A stretch of 64,000 nt of DNA from Strigamia acuminata (GCA_949358305.1 OX442316.1:5208001-5272000), one strand, 5' to 3'; numbered from the stretch's first letter, positions 21,972-33,645 are shown. The notes: a model not told the origin generated them from the sequence alone. Made by a program: numbers and translations.

Positions 21972-22750
21972 AGGTGCTCACAAAAATATTATCACGGTGT
22001 TAAAATTTCTCATTTTTTTTATAAAAAACACATTAAATGGTACATATTTGTAATTACCATAAAAGAAATGAAGTTTTTACACTAAGTAAGCGAGCCAATA
22101 AGGATGCAGGATGCATATTACTTGTACTTTGTGTGAAATTAAAACAAAGATAGAAAATATTTGCACACAAACATTATCACTGCGGCTAATTTTGGCTAAA
22201 TTTTCTCATTTTGTATGGGATATTCGTGGTAAACATACAAAAAAATAATAAGTTAACTATAATAAAGCATAGTCGTTAATAAAAACACATTCCAGATCAT
22301 GGGGAAACAAAAAGATTTGACAGAACGTGAAAAAAGGAAAATTGAGGCCTGGGCACAAGAAGGAGTTAGTAAATCTGAGATTGAGAGCCATGTTTGAAGA
22401 GATATAAGATCAGACTCAAAGTTTTTGAACAATAAACGAAGTAAGAGCAGCAAAAAATAATCAGGATGAAAATCAAAATTAACTTCTCGTGAAAAAAGAT
22501 GCATTGTTTCACAAGATATTGAAAATGTACAAATCTGCAATTTTCACAATGGGTGATAATAATTTTGTGCAAGCAAAAATCTACAAATTCCAGAAATTTT
22601 AATATTTAAGTAAAATATTTTTGCGTAACAATGTAAATGAGAATACTATTAAATAAAAAATATGATTTTATTGTAATTCCTAGTCATTATCATTGCCAAC
22701 ACAACAATTGGGGAAATTTTAACACCGTGATAATATTTTTGTGAGCACCT
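21972..22750 (+). mobile_element. Tc1/mariner-like element, defective
   Basis: A 779-bp element between TA dinucleotides (21970-21971 and 22751-22752). Its terminal inverted repeats are almost identical over about 40 bp, beginning AGGTGCTCACAAAAATATTA. From about 22300 it encodes a short N-terminal transposase-like stretch (LTEREKRKIEAWAQEGVSKS, typical of the first helix-turn-helix of Tc1/Tc3 transposases) that hits a stop after about 32 codons. The catalytic domain is missing. It is absent from the equivalent site at about 28995 in copy 2. Confidence 0.85.
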
Positions 22751-22942
22751 TAAAAGCCACCTGAAATACACCTGAAATCTGATAAATGTCGGTTTCTACA
22801 GATATTATTTCAATTATGTTTGTAAGCTGGTTAAATTCTTTTGACAGTGTTACAGCTGGCGCTACGTATTGAAGCGGCATTGAAGCGCGATTAATTTCAA
22901 AGCAACACAGAAAATATAGAAATCTTCCTAGACACTTGAAAC

Positions 22943-25550
22943 ATGACTGACGAGACGGCATTCCAGCCGCTGGACTATGTGATTGTCGCAGTCGTCGCTG
23001 CAGTGTTTCTTGCAATCGGTTTGTACTTTGCATGTTTTGGGGGAAAGCAAAGAACAACTAGAGAATACTTTAAGGGCGATGGAAATATGTACTCGATTCC
23101 ACTAGTAAGACATAAAGGGTGTTACGATTTTACTTTATTTATTCGTTGGTGTCTTTTGGTGCAAAAGGTTATGTCCATATTGGCCAGCTTTATTAGTTCC
23201 AATGGGATGTTAGGAATACCTGTGGAAGTCTATTATTACGGGTTTAATTACTTTTGGATTACATTGGGCTCGTTTTTAGGAGGCCCAATTGCAATTTATG
23301 GGTTTTTGCCGTTATTTTACAAACTGCAATTCACTAGCATCTACGAAGTATGTACAAATTTATCAGATGTTTTGAAAGCTGTTCAAGTTTCTTTGTTTTA
23401 CAGTATATAGAATGTCGTTTCAATAGACCTTTACGAGTGTGCGCAAGTTTAATGTATATTTTTAATATGGTAATTGTGGTTTTAGTAAAATAATTTCTCT
23501 ATTAATAATTATTTTGAAAATGTTTCTAGATGGTCTTTGCCAGTTTTTTCATCTATGCACCGGCTCTAGCTTTAAGTCAAGGTATTAAATACGGTTTCTA
23601 ATATGGACCAATCATGCTTGTGGTGTATTTTCAGTTACAGGGTTAACTATATGGACTTCTGTTTTATCCACCACAGTCGTTGGGACCATCTACACAAGCA
23701 TTGTACATTTCTCATATTCAATTTATGCTGCCTTTTAATTTTTAATCCGTCCATTTTCTCCTCAATAGGGTGGCATTAAGGCAGTTGTGTGGACAGATGC
23801 TTTGCAGATGCTAATATTTGCAGGAGCATTGGTGGCTGCTATTATCAGCAGTTTTACGAGTGTCGGTAGTCTCTCTTACATTTTTCAGAAAAATATAGAA
23901 GGTCACAGGTTGGAAGTGCTAAGTTTTAACCCGGACCCTCGAATTCGTTTCACCTTTTGGGGATTAATCGCTTATTCAGTCGTCGCATCTGTGAATCTTT
24001 ATGGGACAAACCAAACTTCACTAATGAGATACATGTGTTCTCGCAACAAGGAAATAGCTCAAAGGTAAAAGAAATAGTGATCCATCAATGAAAATATTAA
24101 TTAAGTTGAGGTTAAATTACTCAGAAATGTCTGGATGAGTCTGTTGGGTTCTATGGTAATGACAGCAATTTTTTGTTTCATTGGACTTGTTTTATATGCA
24201 AAGTATTGGAATTGTGATCCTTTAACAAGTCAGCAAATACAAAAACATGATCAAGTATTTAAACCAACGAGGAAAACAATACTACAATTCGGGATTGTAA
24301 TTTTTGTTTTTCATGTCAGCTTTTTCCCTTATTTGTGGTGCAAACAATGAGTTCTATTCCAGGAATGCTTGGTTTATTTGTGGCTGGTGTGTACGCTGCA
24401 GGTTTAAGGTAATTAACGTAGGTACAACAGTGTTCATCTAAGGGTTTGTTGGAGAATAACCTATATGAGAAACAAAATCCAAAATAGTTGTAATGTCGTA
24501 ATCTGACTTAAAGTTTTACTTAGTTCACTATCATCTGTGCTGAATTCGTTGGCAGCTGTCACATTAGAGGATTATGTAAAACCGAGATGGAAATCATTAT
24601 CAGATGAAAGAGCAGCTTTAATATCTAAGATGATAGGTGTTACCCATTACATTTTAACTTTATTAATTTGAATAGTAACCAATTTGAACGTTTCTAACAG
24701 CTCTAGCTTATGGAGTAGTTTGCCTACTAATGATAGCTGCTATAATGAATTTGGGAAATATTGTACAGGTACAAAAAAATTACTAATATTTTAATTAATA
24801 GTAATTTGTTGATCCAGAATCTCAAACATTCATTTAATTGTTGTGCATTTGTATCAGACATTGCAATATATGATAGGTGGCACCATAGGCGCATCGCTTG
24901 GCTTATTTGTTCTTGGACTAATGAATCCATGTGCCAATTCTAAGGGAGCATTTCTTGGAGTTGTTTGTGGACTTGTAATGGGATGGTGGATTTCATTCGG
25001 GAACCAAATTCACAGGCCACCGCCAAATTCTTTATTGCCATTATCAACGGCAAATTGCTCAGACATTCTTGGTGATTGGACTCCAAGGCCGAAGTCTCTT
25101 TATACAGGGTAAAATGCCAAATTAACAGATGCTTTTAAACCAAAAATAATGTCTTTCAGAACCGATATTTTGGAGGTATATAAGATATCGTATCTGTGGA
25201 TTTTACCAATTGCTTTTACAGTCACGGTGATCATTGGAAGCGTTAGTAGTTTAGTAATAGCAAAAGTGGATAAGGGTATGAAGTCAAAATTCAAAAATGC
25301 AATTTTAGAACATCTTTTCGTCTTTGCAGGTTCTGATAAAACTTTAAATATGGATTTAGTAAGTCCCTTCGTTCATTCAGTTATGAAAAAATTCTTTTCT
25401 GACAAATACATAGAACTTGAACAAAAATACAAAGAAGGAATTGGCATGGAACTAATTAATGGAACGAAGATAAAAAATATTCCAAAGTCAACAGAAGCAG
25501 ATGTCGATGAAAAATTTTTGATTAAGTCTGATCACATATTGACTACATAA
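22943..25550 (+). CDS. SLC5-family sodium/solute symporter (SMCT/SMVT-like)
   Basis: Twelve exons with consistent phases: 22943-23104, 23168-23347, 23404-23469, 23530-23581, 23635-23702, 23769-24064, 24125-24254, 24320-24408, 24524-24636, 24701-24768, 24858-25108, 25160-25550; 621 residues. The protein has a short extracellular N-terminus and many hydrophobic segments in SSF-family order. Recognisable pieces are ASFISSNGMLGIPVEVYYYG, VVWTDALQMLIFAGA, the FTFWGLIAYSV...YGTNQTSLMRYMC segment, PGMLGLFVAGVYAAGLRSSLS (the region contributing to sodium binding in the family) and SLAAVTLEDYVKP. Insect members related to SLC5A8/SLC5A6 carry monocarboxylates or vitamins with Na+ across the plasma membrane; the substrate here is unknown. 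The last exon contains an optional in-frame 54-bp intron. Confidence 0.9.
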
Positions 25551-26126
25551 GACCCTATACCGTAGCCGCATGAAATAAAAACTTTATTATCTCTCTTTAT
25601 TAATAATTTGCACAATCTGCAAATATACTTATTGTCCTTTTTCACTCCTAGGTGACACCACTTATCAGTTATATCCATAATACATTGATTTCCTGATAAC
25701 TGATTAGCATAATTTTTGTTTATATTAAATTCTTCTTGGCCAGTATTCAGAATATTTATTTATTTTTAGCAAGTTGTAGACAATGAAGTATTAAAAAATA
25801 AAAAAATATGGTTTATTATGATTTTTGTTCAGTCTTCTTGGCCAAATTTCGTATCGAATTAATTTTCACTGAGATTGTCTGTGTAATTATTGATCTCAGT
25901 GTACTCGGAAATTTCTTTTGCGTTGCAACTGCAATATTAAGAGATAAAAAAATTATTGCTACTTTCTAATGAACCAATTTACGCAAATTTATTTAGTCTG
26001 AACATAACGAGTTAGAGCCAATATCTTTATACAGTATAATCAAGTGCCGGCTTTGGTGCCATTTCTTTTTTGTCCAATAAGGTCCTCCTGTTATTGAGCT
26101 CCGAGTTAGCGTATCAAAATCAAATA
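25551..26126. other. 3' flank of the SLC5 gene
   Basis: Non-coding sequence shared with the second duplication copy. A poly(A) signal AATAAA occurs at about 25575. No further exon. Confidence 0.45.
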
Positions 26127-26214
26127 ATCATTGTATCATTGTATCATTGTATCATTGTATCATTGTATCATACTTGTGTCTCATTTCTTTTTACTCCTTT
26201 GGAGTGCGATCAAA

Positions 26215-26245
<31 letters not shown>

Positions 26246-26250
26246 ATAGT
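26127..26250 (+). repeat. Insertion with ATTGTATC and AAAT repeats (retroposon 3' end?)
   Basis: Five copies of ATTGTATC (26130-26170), about 45 bp of unique sequence and a pure (AAAT)n tail (26212-26248). Copy 2 of the duplication lacks all of it at the matching site, and ATCAAATA occurs at both edges as a possible target duplication. A short-repeat tail is typical of RTE-like non-LTR elements and dependent SINEs. Family assignment is an inference. Confidence 0.5.
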
Positions 26251-26399
26251 GCCACTAATAATCTACTGACGTACATTGTAGGTCTTGATTCAATGTTTGC
26301 TTTCACCCACTCCGCTTTTGAGCAATAAACTCAACAAACAAAATTTTTTTTGGGGGTAATTATTTTTCTTTTTTTAAATAATTTCATTCACATAAGTAT

Positions 26400-27278
26400 T
26401 TAAAAAAAATATTTGGCCTGACTTTTTGCTGCTTGAACAGCATCAATGACTGATTGCTGTGGTGCGAGGAATATCTCATTCTCTCGTTGAGCTAATCGTT
26501 TAGCTCGAGCGGCTTGTTCAGCAGAACATCTCTCTAGTTTTTGGGAAGAAGCTAGAATTTCTCTATCCTTAGCTTGAGAAATTTCTTCTGCTATTATCAA
26601 ATTTGAATTACCGGTAGCTATTGTCAAATTTTCGTTAGCAATTTCCAAGTCCTTTCTAGCTTGTGATAATTGCTGGAGCAACAATTGTTGCTCTTCTTCG
26701 GTCTTATGCCAGGAACTTTTTTCCTGCTCTAAATTTAAGAGACAAACGTGATCATCGGCACGTTGCTGCTTAAGTTCGGCGTTTTGATTTTGCATTTCTG
26801 CTCTTTGCTGATCAAATTCAAATTGCAGGCTTGTTTTAATAGACTCCATAGCATCATGGCTGTGTTTCAAGACCATAGCCTTGTGAATTTCCTCCACCGT
26901 CATGCCATCATTGATATTTATTCCGTCGAGCAGTGCTTGTTCGCAGAGTGCGTCCATCATGGTGACACGTACTGGTGAGGTAGTAACTTCGATGTTGGAA
27001 TCTGGCGGTTCTTTTTCCCGCAATGGCAACGGTGACTGAATTTGCATGCTTTCATTGAAGTCATTTTTTTTGTTGTTTGGAACAACCACTTACAGTCGGA
27101 GCATTAAGTTCAGACTGTCTGTTAAACGGTGGTGACCGTTGTTCCAATGTTTATCAGCCAACTTCTTCTTCGCTGGTTGTCCTCTTGGTCTCTTCTCTGG
27201 TTGCGGAGTCGCTATTTTTAAATGCAAGACAAAACAAAGAGAAAGAACAAGAGAGATGAGAGAAGAAAGACAAAACAC
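26400..27278 (-). mobile_element. Gag-like coiled-coil ORF of a partial LTR retroelement
   Basis: Read on the minus strand, one frame runs from 27278 to 26400, broken only by a TAA at about 27090 that lies inside a GTAAGT donor-like motif. The upstream part (about 62 codons) is basic with an AT-hook-like KRPRGQPAKKK. The downstream part (about 228 codons) is Gln/Glu-rich and predicted coiled coil from about residue 65 to 205. It lies just downstream of a primer-binding-site match, as a gag would. No protease, RT or integrase follows; the element stops near 26400. The host-gene alternative (an intron-bearing gene using GTAAGT) is less likely. Confidence 0.45.
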
Positions 27279-27321
27279 AAAATGACGGAAAAAAACTAAC
27301 TGACAAAATTTGACAATTGGA

Positions 27322-27339
27322 ATCCCGGATGGGCCCCCA
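27322..27339 (-). other. Candidate retroelement primer-binding site (tRNA-Pro type)
   Basis: The plus strand ATCCCGGATGGGCCCCCA matches the 3' end of eukaryotic tRNA-Pro (ATCCCGGACGAGCCCCCA) at 16 of 18 positions and keeps the terminal CCA. On the minus strand it precedes the coiled-coil ORF, as expected for the primer site of reverse transcription. Confidence 0.5.
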
Positions 27340-28088
27340 AGGTTCTGCTATCCGGGTTTAAAATATTAAATAAACTAATATTAACTCGCAGTTGAGATGC
27401 TATTAAAAGCTTAAACTCTAACTGTGGCTCAAAATTGGTGTCTAGGGGTTTTAGATGAAATAAACACAAGTTTAGATATAAAAAGAACAAATAAACAATT
27501 TAATCAACGGTTAAATACAAATGAATTAATGAACAATGAAAAAGGAAAGCGACAACGGTCGCAAGAAACAATGAACGAAAATGGTGCGCAACAACAGCTC
27601 GTTGTGCGCGGAAAGAAATGGCTTTACTCACAAGTACGACGGCGATGGCGACGACTCCAGACAGGTCACGGTGGTCCTGGCGATGGCGGTGGTTCACGGT
27701 GGGTAAGAGCTCTGTTGTCCCCACAACAGAGATTACTGGAAACTCAATAGATGTGTGTATTAGCTGCGGGTAACATACACGGCGCAAAAGGTGCTGGGTT
27801 TGCAAAACTTGCAAAGATAAGATAGCAATGACTTGAATCACAAAACTGTAACACAATCAGTACTAAGCAAATTGGCTTAGCAATGACAAACATATTGTTA
27901 GTTTTAGTGTGAATTCAAGAGTGGCACACTTCAGACCTGCGCAGTAAATCTGCGCAATTAGCTCATTCTGGTGCAACAAAGGATTTGCTGCACCAAAAAA
28001 GTTAATTAGTGGCTCACCCCAGTCAAATTAGGGTTGAGATGACTTGGTTTGTCCCATGCCAAGCCAAAGTAATTAAAAAATACAACAT
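27340..28088 (-). mobile_element. Probable 5' LTR / leader region of the retroelement
   Basis: Sequence unique to the space between the two SLC5 copies, upstream of the primer-binding-site match. It may begin with TGTTGTATT at about 28088 (minus strand); the 3' boundary is not resolved, and no second LTR is present for confirmation. It contains two strong hairpins, GGTGCAACAAAGGATTTGCTGC... near 27970-27995 and CTGCGCAGTAAATCTGCGCA near 27938-27957. Confidence 0.35.
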
Positions 28089-28222
28089 TTCTTAAATGGT
28101 GACAATTTTTATTCAACAAAATAAATAAAAAGACTTCGACATCACCACAGTGCAGGAACAAAGGGAAGTAACTGGGAAAATGAAAAGATCAGAATAAAGT
28201 TGCGATGTAGTAGAAATTGATA

Positions 28223-31200
28223 AATAAAGGACAACACGTGGATGGAATAAAACACAGTTTGCGGAAATGAACAAATACCGGATGAATAAATACCAATGCG
28301 AGGTATTAAAATGGTACAGAACACTTAATATATGCATTTTACATAGTAATTTCCATAGTTTTTAATCATGTAAGTATTTGTATGTTTTTCTTTTCTTTTT
28401 GCAAACGGTGGTGGTGTGGGGTGGGTTTGTCACAACTAAATGTAATTGTCTTATCTGATGTGATGAGAACGGAAAACGTCTTTAAAGCCAAAACAGAAAG
28501 AAGATAATTGTAATTTTAATTGAAAAAGAAGATTTTTTCATTTGTGGCCTCAAATTTTTCAAGGTGAGTCAACCCAGGAAAGATTTCATAAGACTCTCAA
28601 AAAGGCTTTTGAAGAGGTCGCGTTGGTGGATTTAGTTTAATGTATAGATACACTTTCGATATTCAAGCTGAACTTTAACGGTTTATTTCTTTATTTCTTT
28701 ATTTTATTTCTCATGGTTAGGAAAAAAAAATAAGAAATAAAGTTATTTATGATGTTTAAATAGCGTCTGATGTGATGAAAAGAGAGTAAAATGATGGATG
28801 TGCTGTTAAATCGAAGAAAGAACGAGGCTAACTTAGCCCAAAAAGTATAAAGCTCTCATATGGAGGTTGTTTTGGTATTTAATTTCCTTCGATGGGGTGG
28901 CCAATGCTGGAAATCTCGTATGGGCCAAGATCTCATGAAATCTCATGAATTCATGGAAATCCATTAAACTATAGCACAATCGAGCAAAATCTACATATAT
29001 ATATAGAAGCCACCTGAAATCCCAATAAATCCATCTGAAATCTCGATAAATCCACCTGAAATCTCGATAAATTCATCTGAAATCTCGATAAATCTCGGTT
29101 TCTACAGATGTTATTTCAATTGTGTTTGTAAGCTGGTTAAATCTTTTTGACAGTGCTGGTGCTACGTAACTTAGAAGTCTGTATAAAAAAATCAATATCT
29201 GTAGAACAGATGTCCTTACGGGAGTATTTAATATTTTGAAGCGCGATTAATTTCAAAGCAACACAGAAAATATAGAAATATTTCTAGACACTTGAAACAT
29301 GACCGACGAGACGGCATTCCAGCCGCTGGACTATGTGATTGTCGCAGTCGTCGCTGCAGTGTTTCTTGCAATCGGTTTGTACTTTGCATGTTTTGGGGGA
29401 AAGCAAAGAACAACTAGAGAATACTTTAAGGCTGATGGAAATAAGTACTCGATTCCACTAGTAAGACATTAAGGATTTTATAATTTTACTTTATTTATTC
29501 GTTGGTGTCTTTTTGTGCAAAAGGTTATGTCCATATTGGCCAGCTTTATTAGTTCCAATGGGATGTTAGGAATACCTGTGGAAGTCTATTATTACGGATT
29601 TAATTACTTTTGGATTACACTGGGCTCGTTTTTAGGAGGCTCAATTGCAATTTATGGATTCTTGCCGTTATTTTACAAACTGCAATTCACTAGCATCTAC
29701 GAAGTATGTACAAATTTATCAGATGTTTTGAAAACTGTTCAATTTTCTTTGTTTTACAGTATATAGAATGTCGTTTCAATAGAGTGCGCGCAGGTTTAAT
29801 GTATACTTTTAATATGGTAATTGTGGTTTTGTAAAATAATTTCTCTATTAATAATTATTTTGAAAATGTTTCTAGATAGTCTTAGCAAGTTTTTTCAATT
29901 ACGCACCGGCTTTAGCTTTAAGTCAAGGTATTAAAAACGATTTCTAATATAATATGGACCAATCATGCTTGTGGTGTATTTTCAGTTACAGGGTTAACTA
30001 TATAGACTTCTGTTTTATCGACTACAGTCGTTGGGACCATCTACACAAGCATTGTAAATTTCTCATATGCTGCATTTGAATTTTTAATCCGTCTATTTTC
30101 TTCTCAATAGGGTGGCATTAAGGCAGTTGTGTGGACCGATGCTTTGCAGTTACTAATATTTGCAGGAGCAATGTTGGCTGTTATTATCAACAGTTTTACG
30201 AGTGTCGGTAGTTTCTCCTTCATTTTTCAGAAAAATGTTAAAGGTCACAGGTTGGATGTGCTAAGTTTTAACCCGGATCCTCGAATTCGTTTCACCTTTT
30301 GGGGATTAATCGCTTATTCAATCGTGGCATCTGTGAATCTTTATGGGATAAACCAAACATCAATAATGAGATACATGTGTTCCCGCAACAAGGAAATAGC
30401 TCAAAGGTATAAGAAATAGTAATCCATTACTATTAATTAAGCATATTAATTAAGTTGAGGCTAAATTAATCAGAAATGTGTGGATAAGTCTGCTGGGTTC
30501 TATGGTAGTGACAGCATTTTTTTGTTTCATTGGACTTATTTTATACGCAAAGTAATGGAATTGTGATCCTTTAACAAGTCAGCAAATACAAAAACATGAT
30601 CAAGTATTTACACCAACAAGAAAACCAATACTACAGTACAATTCGGGATTGTAATTTTTGTTTTTCATGTCAGCTTTTTCCATTATTTGTGGTGCAAACA
30701 ATGAGTTCTATTCCAGGAATGCTTGGTTTATTTGTGGCTGATGTGTACGCTGCAGGTTTAAGGTAATTAACGTAGGTACAACAGTGTTCACCTAAAGGTT
30801 TGTTGGAGTTTGTTAGTTGTAATGTAATTTTACTTACCTGTTAGTTCGCTGTCATCTGTGCTGAATGCGTTGGCAGCTGTCACTTTAGAGGATCATGTAA
30901 AACCGAGGTGGAAATCATTATCAGATGAAAAAGCAACATTAATATCTAAGATGATAGGTGTTACCTGTTACATTTTAACTTTATTAATTTGAAAAGTAAC
31001 CAATTTGAATGTTTCTAACAGCTCTAGCTTACGGAGTAGTTTGCCTACTAATGATAGCTGCTATAATGAATTTGGGAAATATTGTACAGGTACAAAAAAA
31101 TTACTAATCCAGAATCTCAAACATTGATTTCATTGTTGTGCATTTGTATCAGACATTGCAATATATGATAGGTGGCACCATAGGCGCATTGGTTGGATTA

Positions 31201-32445
31201 TTTGTTCTTGGACTAATGAATCCATGGGCAAATTCTAAGGGAGCATTTCTTGGAGTTGTTTGTGGACTTGTTATGGGATGGTGGATTTCATTCGGGAACC
31301 AAATTCATAGGCCACCACCGAATTCTTTTCTGCCAATATTAACAGCAAATTGCTCAGATATTCTTGGTGATTGGACTCCAAGGCCAAAGTCTCTTTATTC
31401 AGGGTAAAATGTCAAATTAACAGATTTGTATTTAAACCAAAAATAACGTCTTTCAGAACCGATATTTTGGAGGTATATAAGATATCGTATCTGTGGATTT
31501 TACCAATTGCTTTTACAGTCACAGTGATCATTGGAAGCGTTAGTAGTTTAGTAATAGCAAATGTGGATAAGGGTATGAAGTTAAAATTCAAAAATACATT
31601 TTTAGATCATCTTTTTGTCTTTGCAGGTTCTAATAAAACTTTCAATATGGATTTACTAAGTCCCTTTGTACACTCAGTTATGAAAAAATTCTTCTCTGAT
31701 AAATACAAAGAACTTGAACAAAAATACAAAGAAGGTATTGGCATGGAACTAAATAATGGAACGAAGATAAGAAATATTCCAAAGTCAACAGAAGTAGATG
31801 TCATGTCGTAGCCGCATGAAATGAAAACTTTATTATCTCTCTATCAATAATTTGCACAATCTGCAAATATACTGCCTGCAAATATACTTATCCTTTTTCA
31901 CTCCTAGGTGACACCACTTATCAGTTACATACATAATACGTTGATTTCCTGAAAACTGATTATCATAATTTTTGTTTACATTAAATTCTTCTTGATTTTT
32001 AACAAGTTGTAGGCAATGAAGTATTAAAAAATATAAAAATATAGTTCATTGTGATTTTGGTTCATTCTTCTTGCTCAAATTTCGTATTACATAAATTTTC
32101 ACTGAGATTGTCTGACAAGTGAGTAATTATAATGACCTCAGTGTACCCGGAAATGTCTTTTGCGTTGCAACTGCAATATTAAGAGAAAAAAAATTATTGC
32201 TACTTTCTAATGAACCAATTTACGCAAGTTTATTTAGTCTGAACTTACCGAGTTAGAGCCAAGATCTTTATATAATCAAGTGCTGGCTTTGGTGCCATTT
32301 CTCTTTTGTCCAATAAGTTCCTCCTGTTATTGAGCTCCGAGTTAGCGTATCAAAATCAAATAGTGCGACTAATAATCTTCTGACGTACATTGTAGGTCAT
32401 GATTCAATGTTTGCTTTCGCCCACGCCGCTTTCGAGCAATAAACT
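28223..32445. repeat. Segmental duplication, copy 2
   Basis: Direct repeat of 21265-26330, carrying the SLC5 pseudogene. Differences include replaced sequence at about 28680-28860, a short tandem array (unit near CCATCTGAAATCTCGATAAA, four copies at 29012-29100), and about 50 extra bases at 29170-29225. Confidence 0.85.
29299..31811 (+). pseudogene. SLC5-family symporter pseudogene (tandem duplicate)
   Basis: All exons of the intact neighbour at 22943-25550 can be aligned here, with splice sites mostly kept. Exon 5 has a TAG at 30003-30005 where the neighbour has Trp. Exon 7 has a TAA at 30553-30555 in place of Tyr. Exon 3 has lost nine bases in frame, and the last exon ends early at 31811 with the C-terminal 15 or so residues gone. 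Much of the frame remains open (for example 30129-30419 and 31138-31407), so inactivation looks recent relative to the duplication. A truncated product of the first exons is possible but unlikely to transport. Confidence 0.85.
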
Positions 32446-32775
32446 CCGCTTCTTTCAAAAACCTTCATGTGTTTTCTCTGTAAATGGAATTTGGATATAA
32501 TTATTCAGAATAATAACGCATAATCGGTTTTATATTGGCAGTTGGTATTTATGACTCGTACAGAAAAGTAATGTCATCTACTTTGCTGTTTAAAACGTTA
32601 GATAATCCTTAAAGTCAATGACCGGTATTATTTTTTTAAATGTATCGAAAAACAATTCAAACAGGCTCCTCCTGTATGTCGCTGCTATTGAGTTTCACAT
32701 GTTTACAATTTTTCTAATATAAAAAATAGAAATATTATATAGAATAAATGAAAGACACATGATAAAAATAAAAGT

Positions 32776-32910
32776 ATACTTTCTGCTCCGAATCGATGCT
32801 TTCTGGAGAAGTTTGAGTTTCTTCAAAACGTCTTTTCCGTTGATTATCGAACAGTTTTTCATCTGCAATTTGATCTTGTTTTTCCTTGAACAGAGCTTTA
32901 TTTTCTAGAA
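32776..32910 (-). other. Exon-like segment of unknown gene
   Basis: On the minus strand an acceptor-like TTCTAG precedes about 44 open codons that end at a donor-like AAA/GTATAC. The peptide is charged and helical (KEKQDQIADEKLFDNQRKRR then FEETQTSPES). Composition looks coding, but no partner exon was found and no family is recognised. Confidence 0.3.
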
Positions 32911-32956
32911 TTTTTATCATTAGAAACCAATATCATACTTTACAATTTCTGGAACA

Positions 32957-33645
32957 ATTTTACTTTACCGGCCACCTCTCAGATCATCTCCAAAATTTGG
33001 ATATAGGGGTATTCAAGGGTGAAAAAACGAATGACATTGACGGTTTTTGGGGCAAACGGAAGCGGAAGCGGAAAACAGCAAATTAACGACCAGTGATTGC
33101 CATCAAATGTTTGCTTTCTCATTTTTAAAACCCTAATTTCATTGTTAGCTGTCAGTCATTCTCTCCCCAGCATTGTTACGCACGTGCGCTTTTATTGTCA
33201 GCCATCTTTATTTTTGTACCAGTTTTCCACCTGATTTCACACCATAAAAACGTTTTGTTTCACTCCACGATTTGTTCAGTTTCATCATCCATGCACCTAA
33301 AAGAGGTTTCCATTTCATCCCAGGTTCGTACCCTCACCTAACCTAACCTCACCTCACCTAACCTAACCTCACCTAACCTAACCTAACCTAACCTCACCTA
33401 ACCTAACCTAACCTAACCTAACCCGCGACACAACAACAACATAAAGGACAACAACAACAATGGGCCATATAATTCCAATGCTTAACCTAACCTCACCAGT
33501 ATAAACCAACTACTAATAATCTCCTAATTTTTACTTCCGCTTCCGTTTGCCCCAAAAACCGTCAACGCCATTCGTTTTTTCACCCTTGAATACCCCTATA
33601 TCCAAATTTTGGAGATGATCTGAGAGGTGGCCGGTAAAGTAAAAT
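32957..33645. mobile_element. Foldback element with telomere-like core
   Basis: Two inverted arms of about 110-120 bp (32957-33076 and 33532-33645) are nearly identical. They start TTTTACTTTACCGGCCACC and include ATAGGGGTATTCAAGGGTG and GTTTTTGGGGCAAACGGAAG. Between them lie about 450 bp containing the telomere-like tract described separately and a CAA-rich stretch. No transposase ORF and no clear target duplication were seen. Confidence 0.8.
33331..33423. repeat. Interstitial telomere-like (CCTAA/CCTCA)n tract
   Basis: About 18 pentamers of CCTAA and CCTCA, the C-strand of the arthropod telomere repeat TTAGG and its TGAGG variant, in the loop of the foldback element. A shorter CCTAACCTCACC stretch recurs at about 33485-33497. 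Confidence 0.9.

Larger units (their letters stand above)
21265..26330. repeat. Segmental duplication, copy 1
   Basis: A block beginning near AATAAAGGACAACATG and ending near GAGCAATAAACTC, repeated in direct orientation at about 28223-32445. The two copies share upstream DNA, all SLC5 exons and introns, and the 3' flank, with a low level of divergence. Copy 1 alone carries the Tc1-like element and the ATTGTATC/AAAT insertion. Confidence 0.85.

Noticed and set aside
29299-31811. Second functional SLC5 transporter
   Set aside because: Two in-frame stops at conserved positions and a truncated C-terminus.
33331-33423. True chromosome end
   Set aside because: Only about 18 pentamers, with unique sequence and genes on both sides, and enclosed by inverted arms; it is interstitial.
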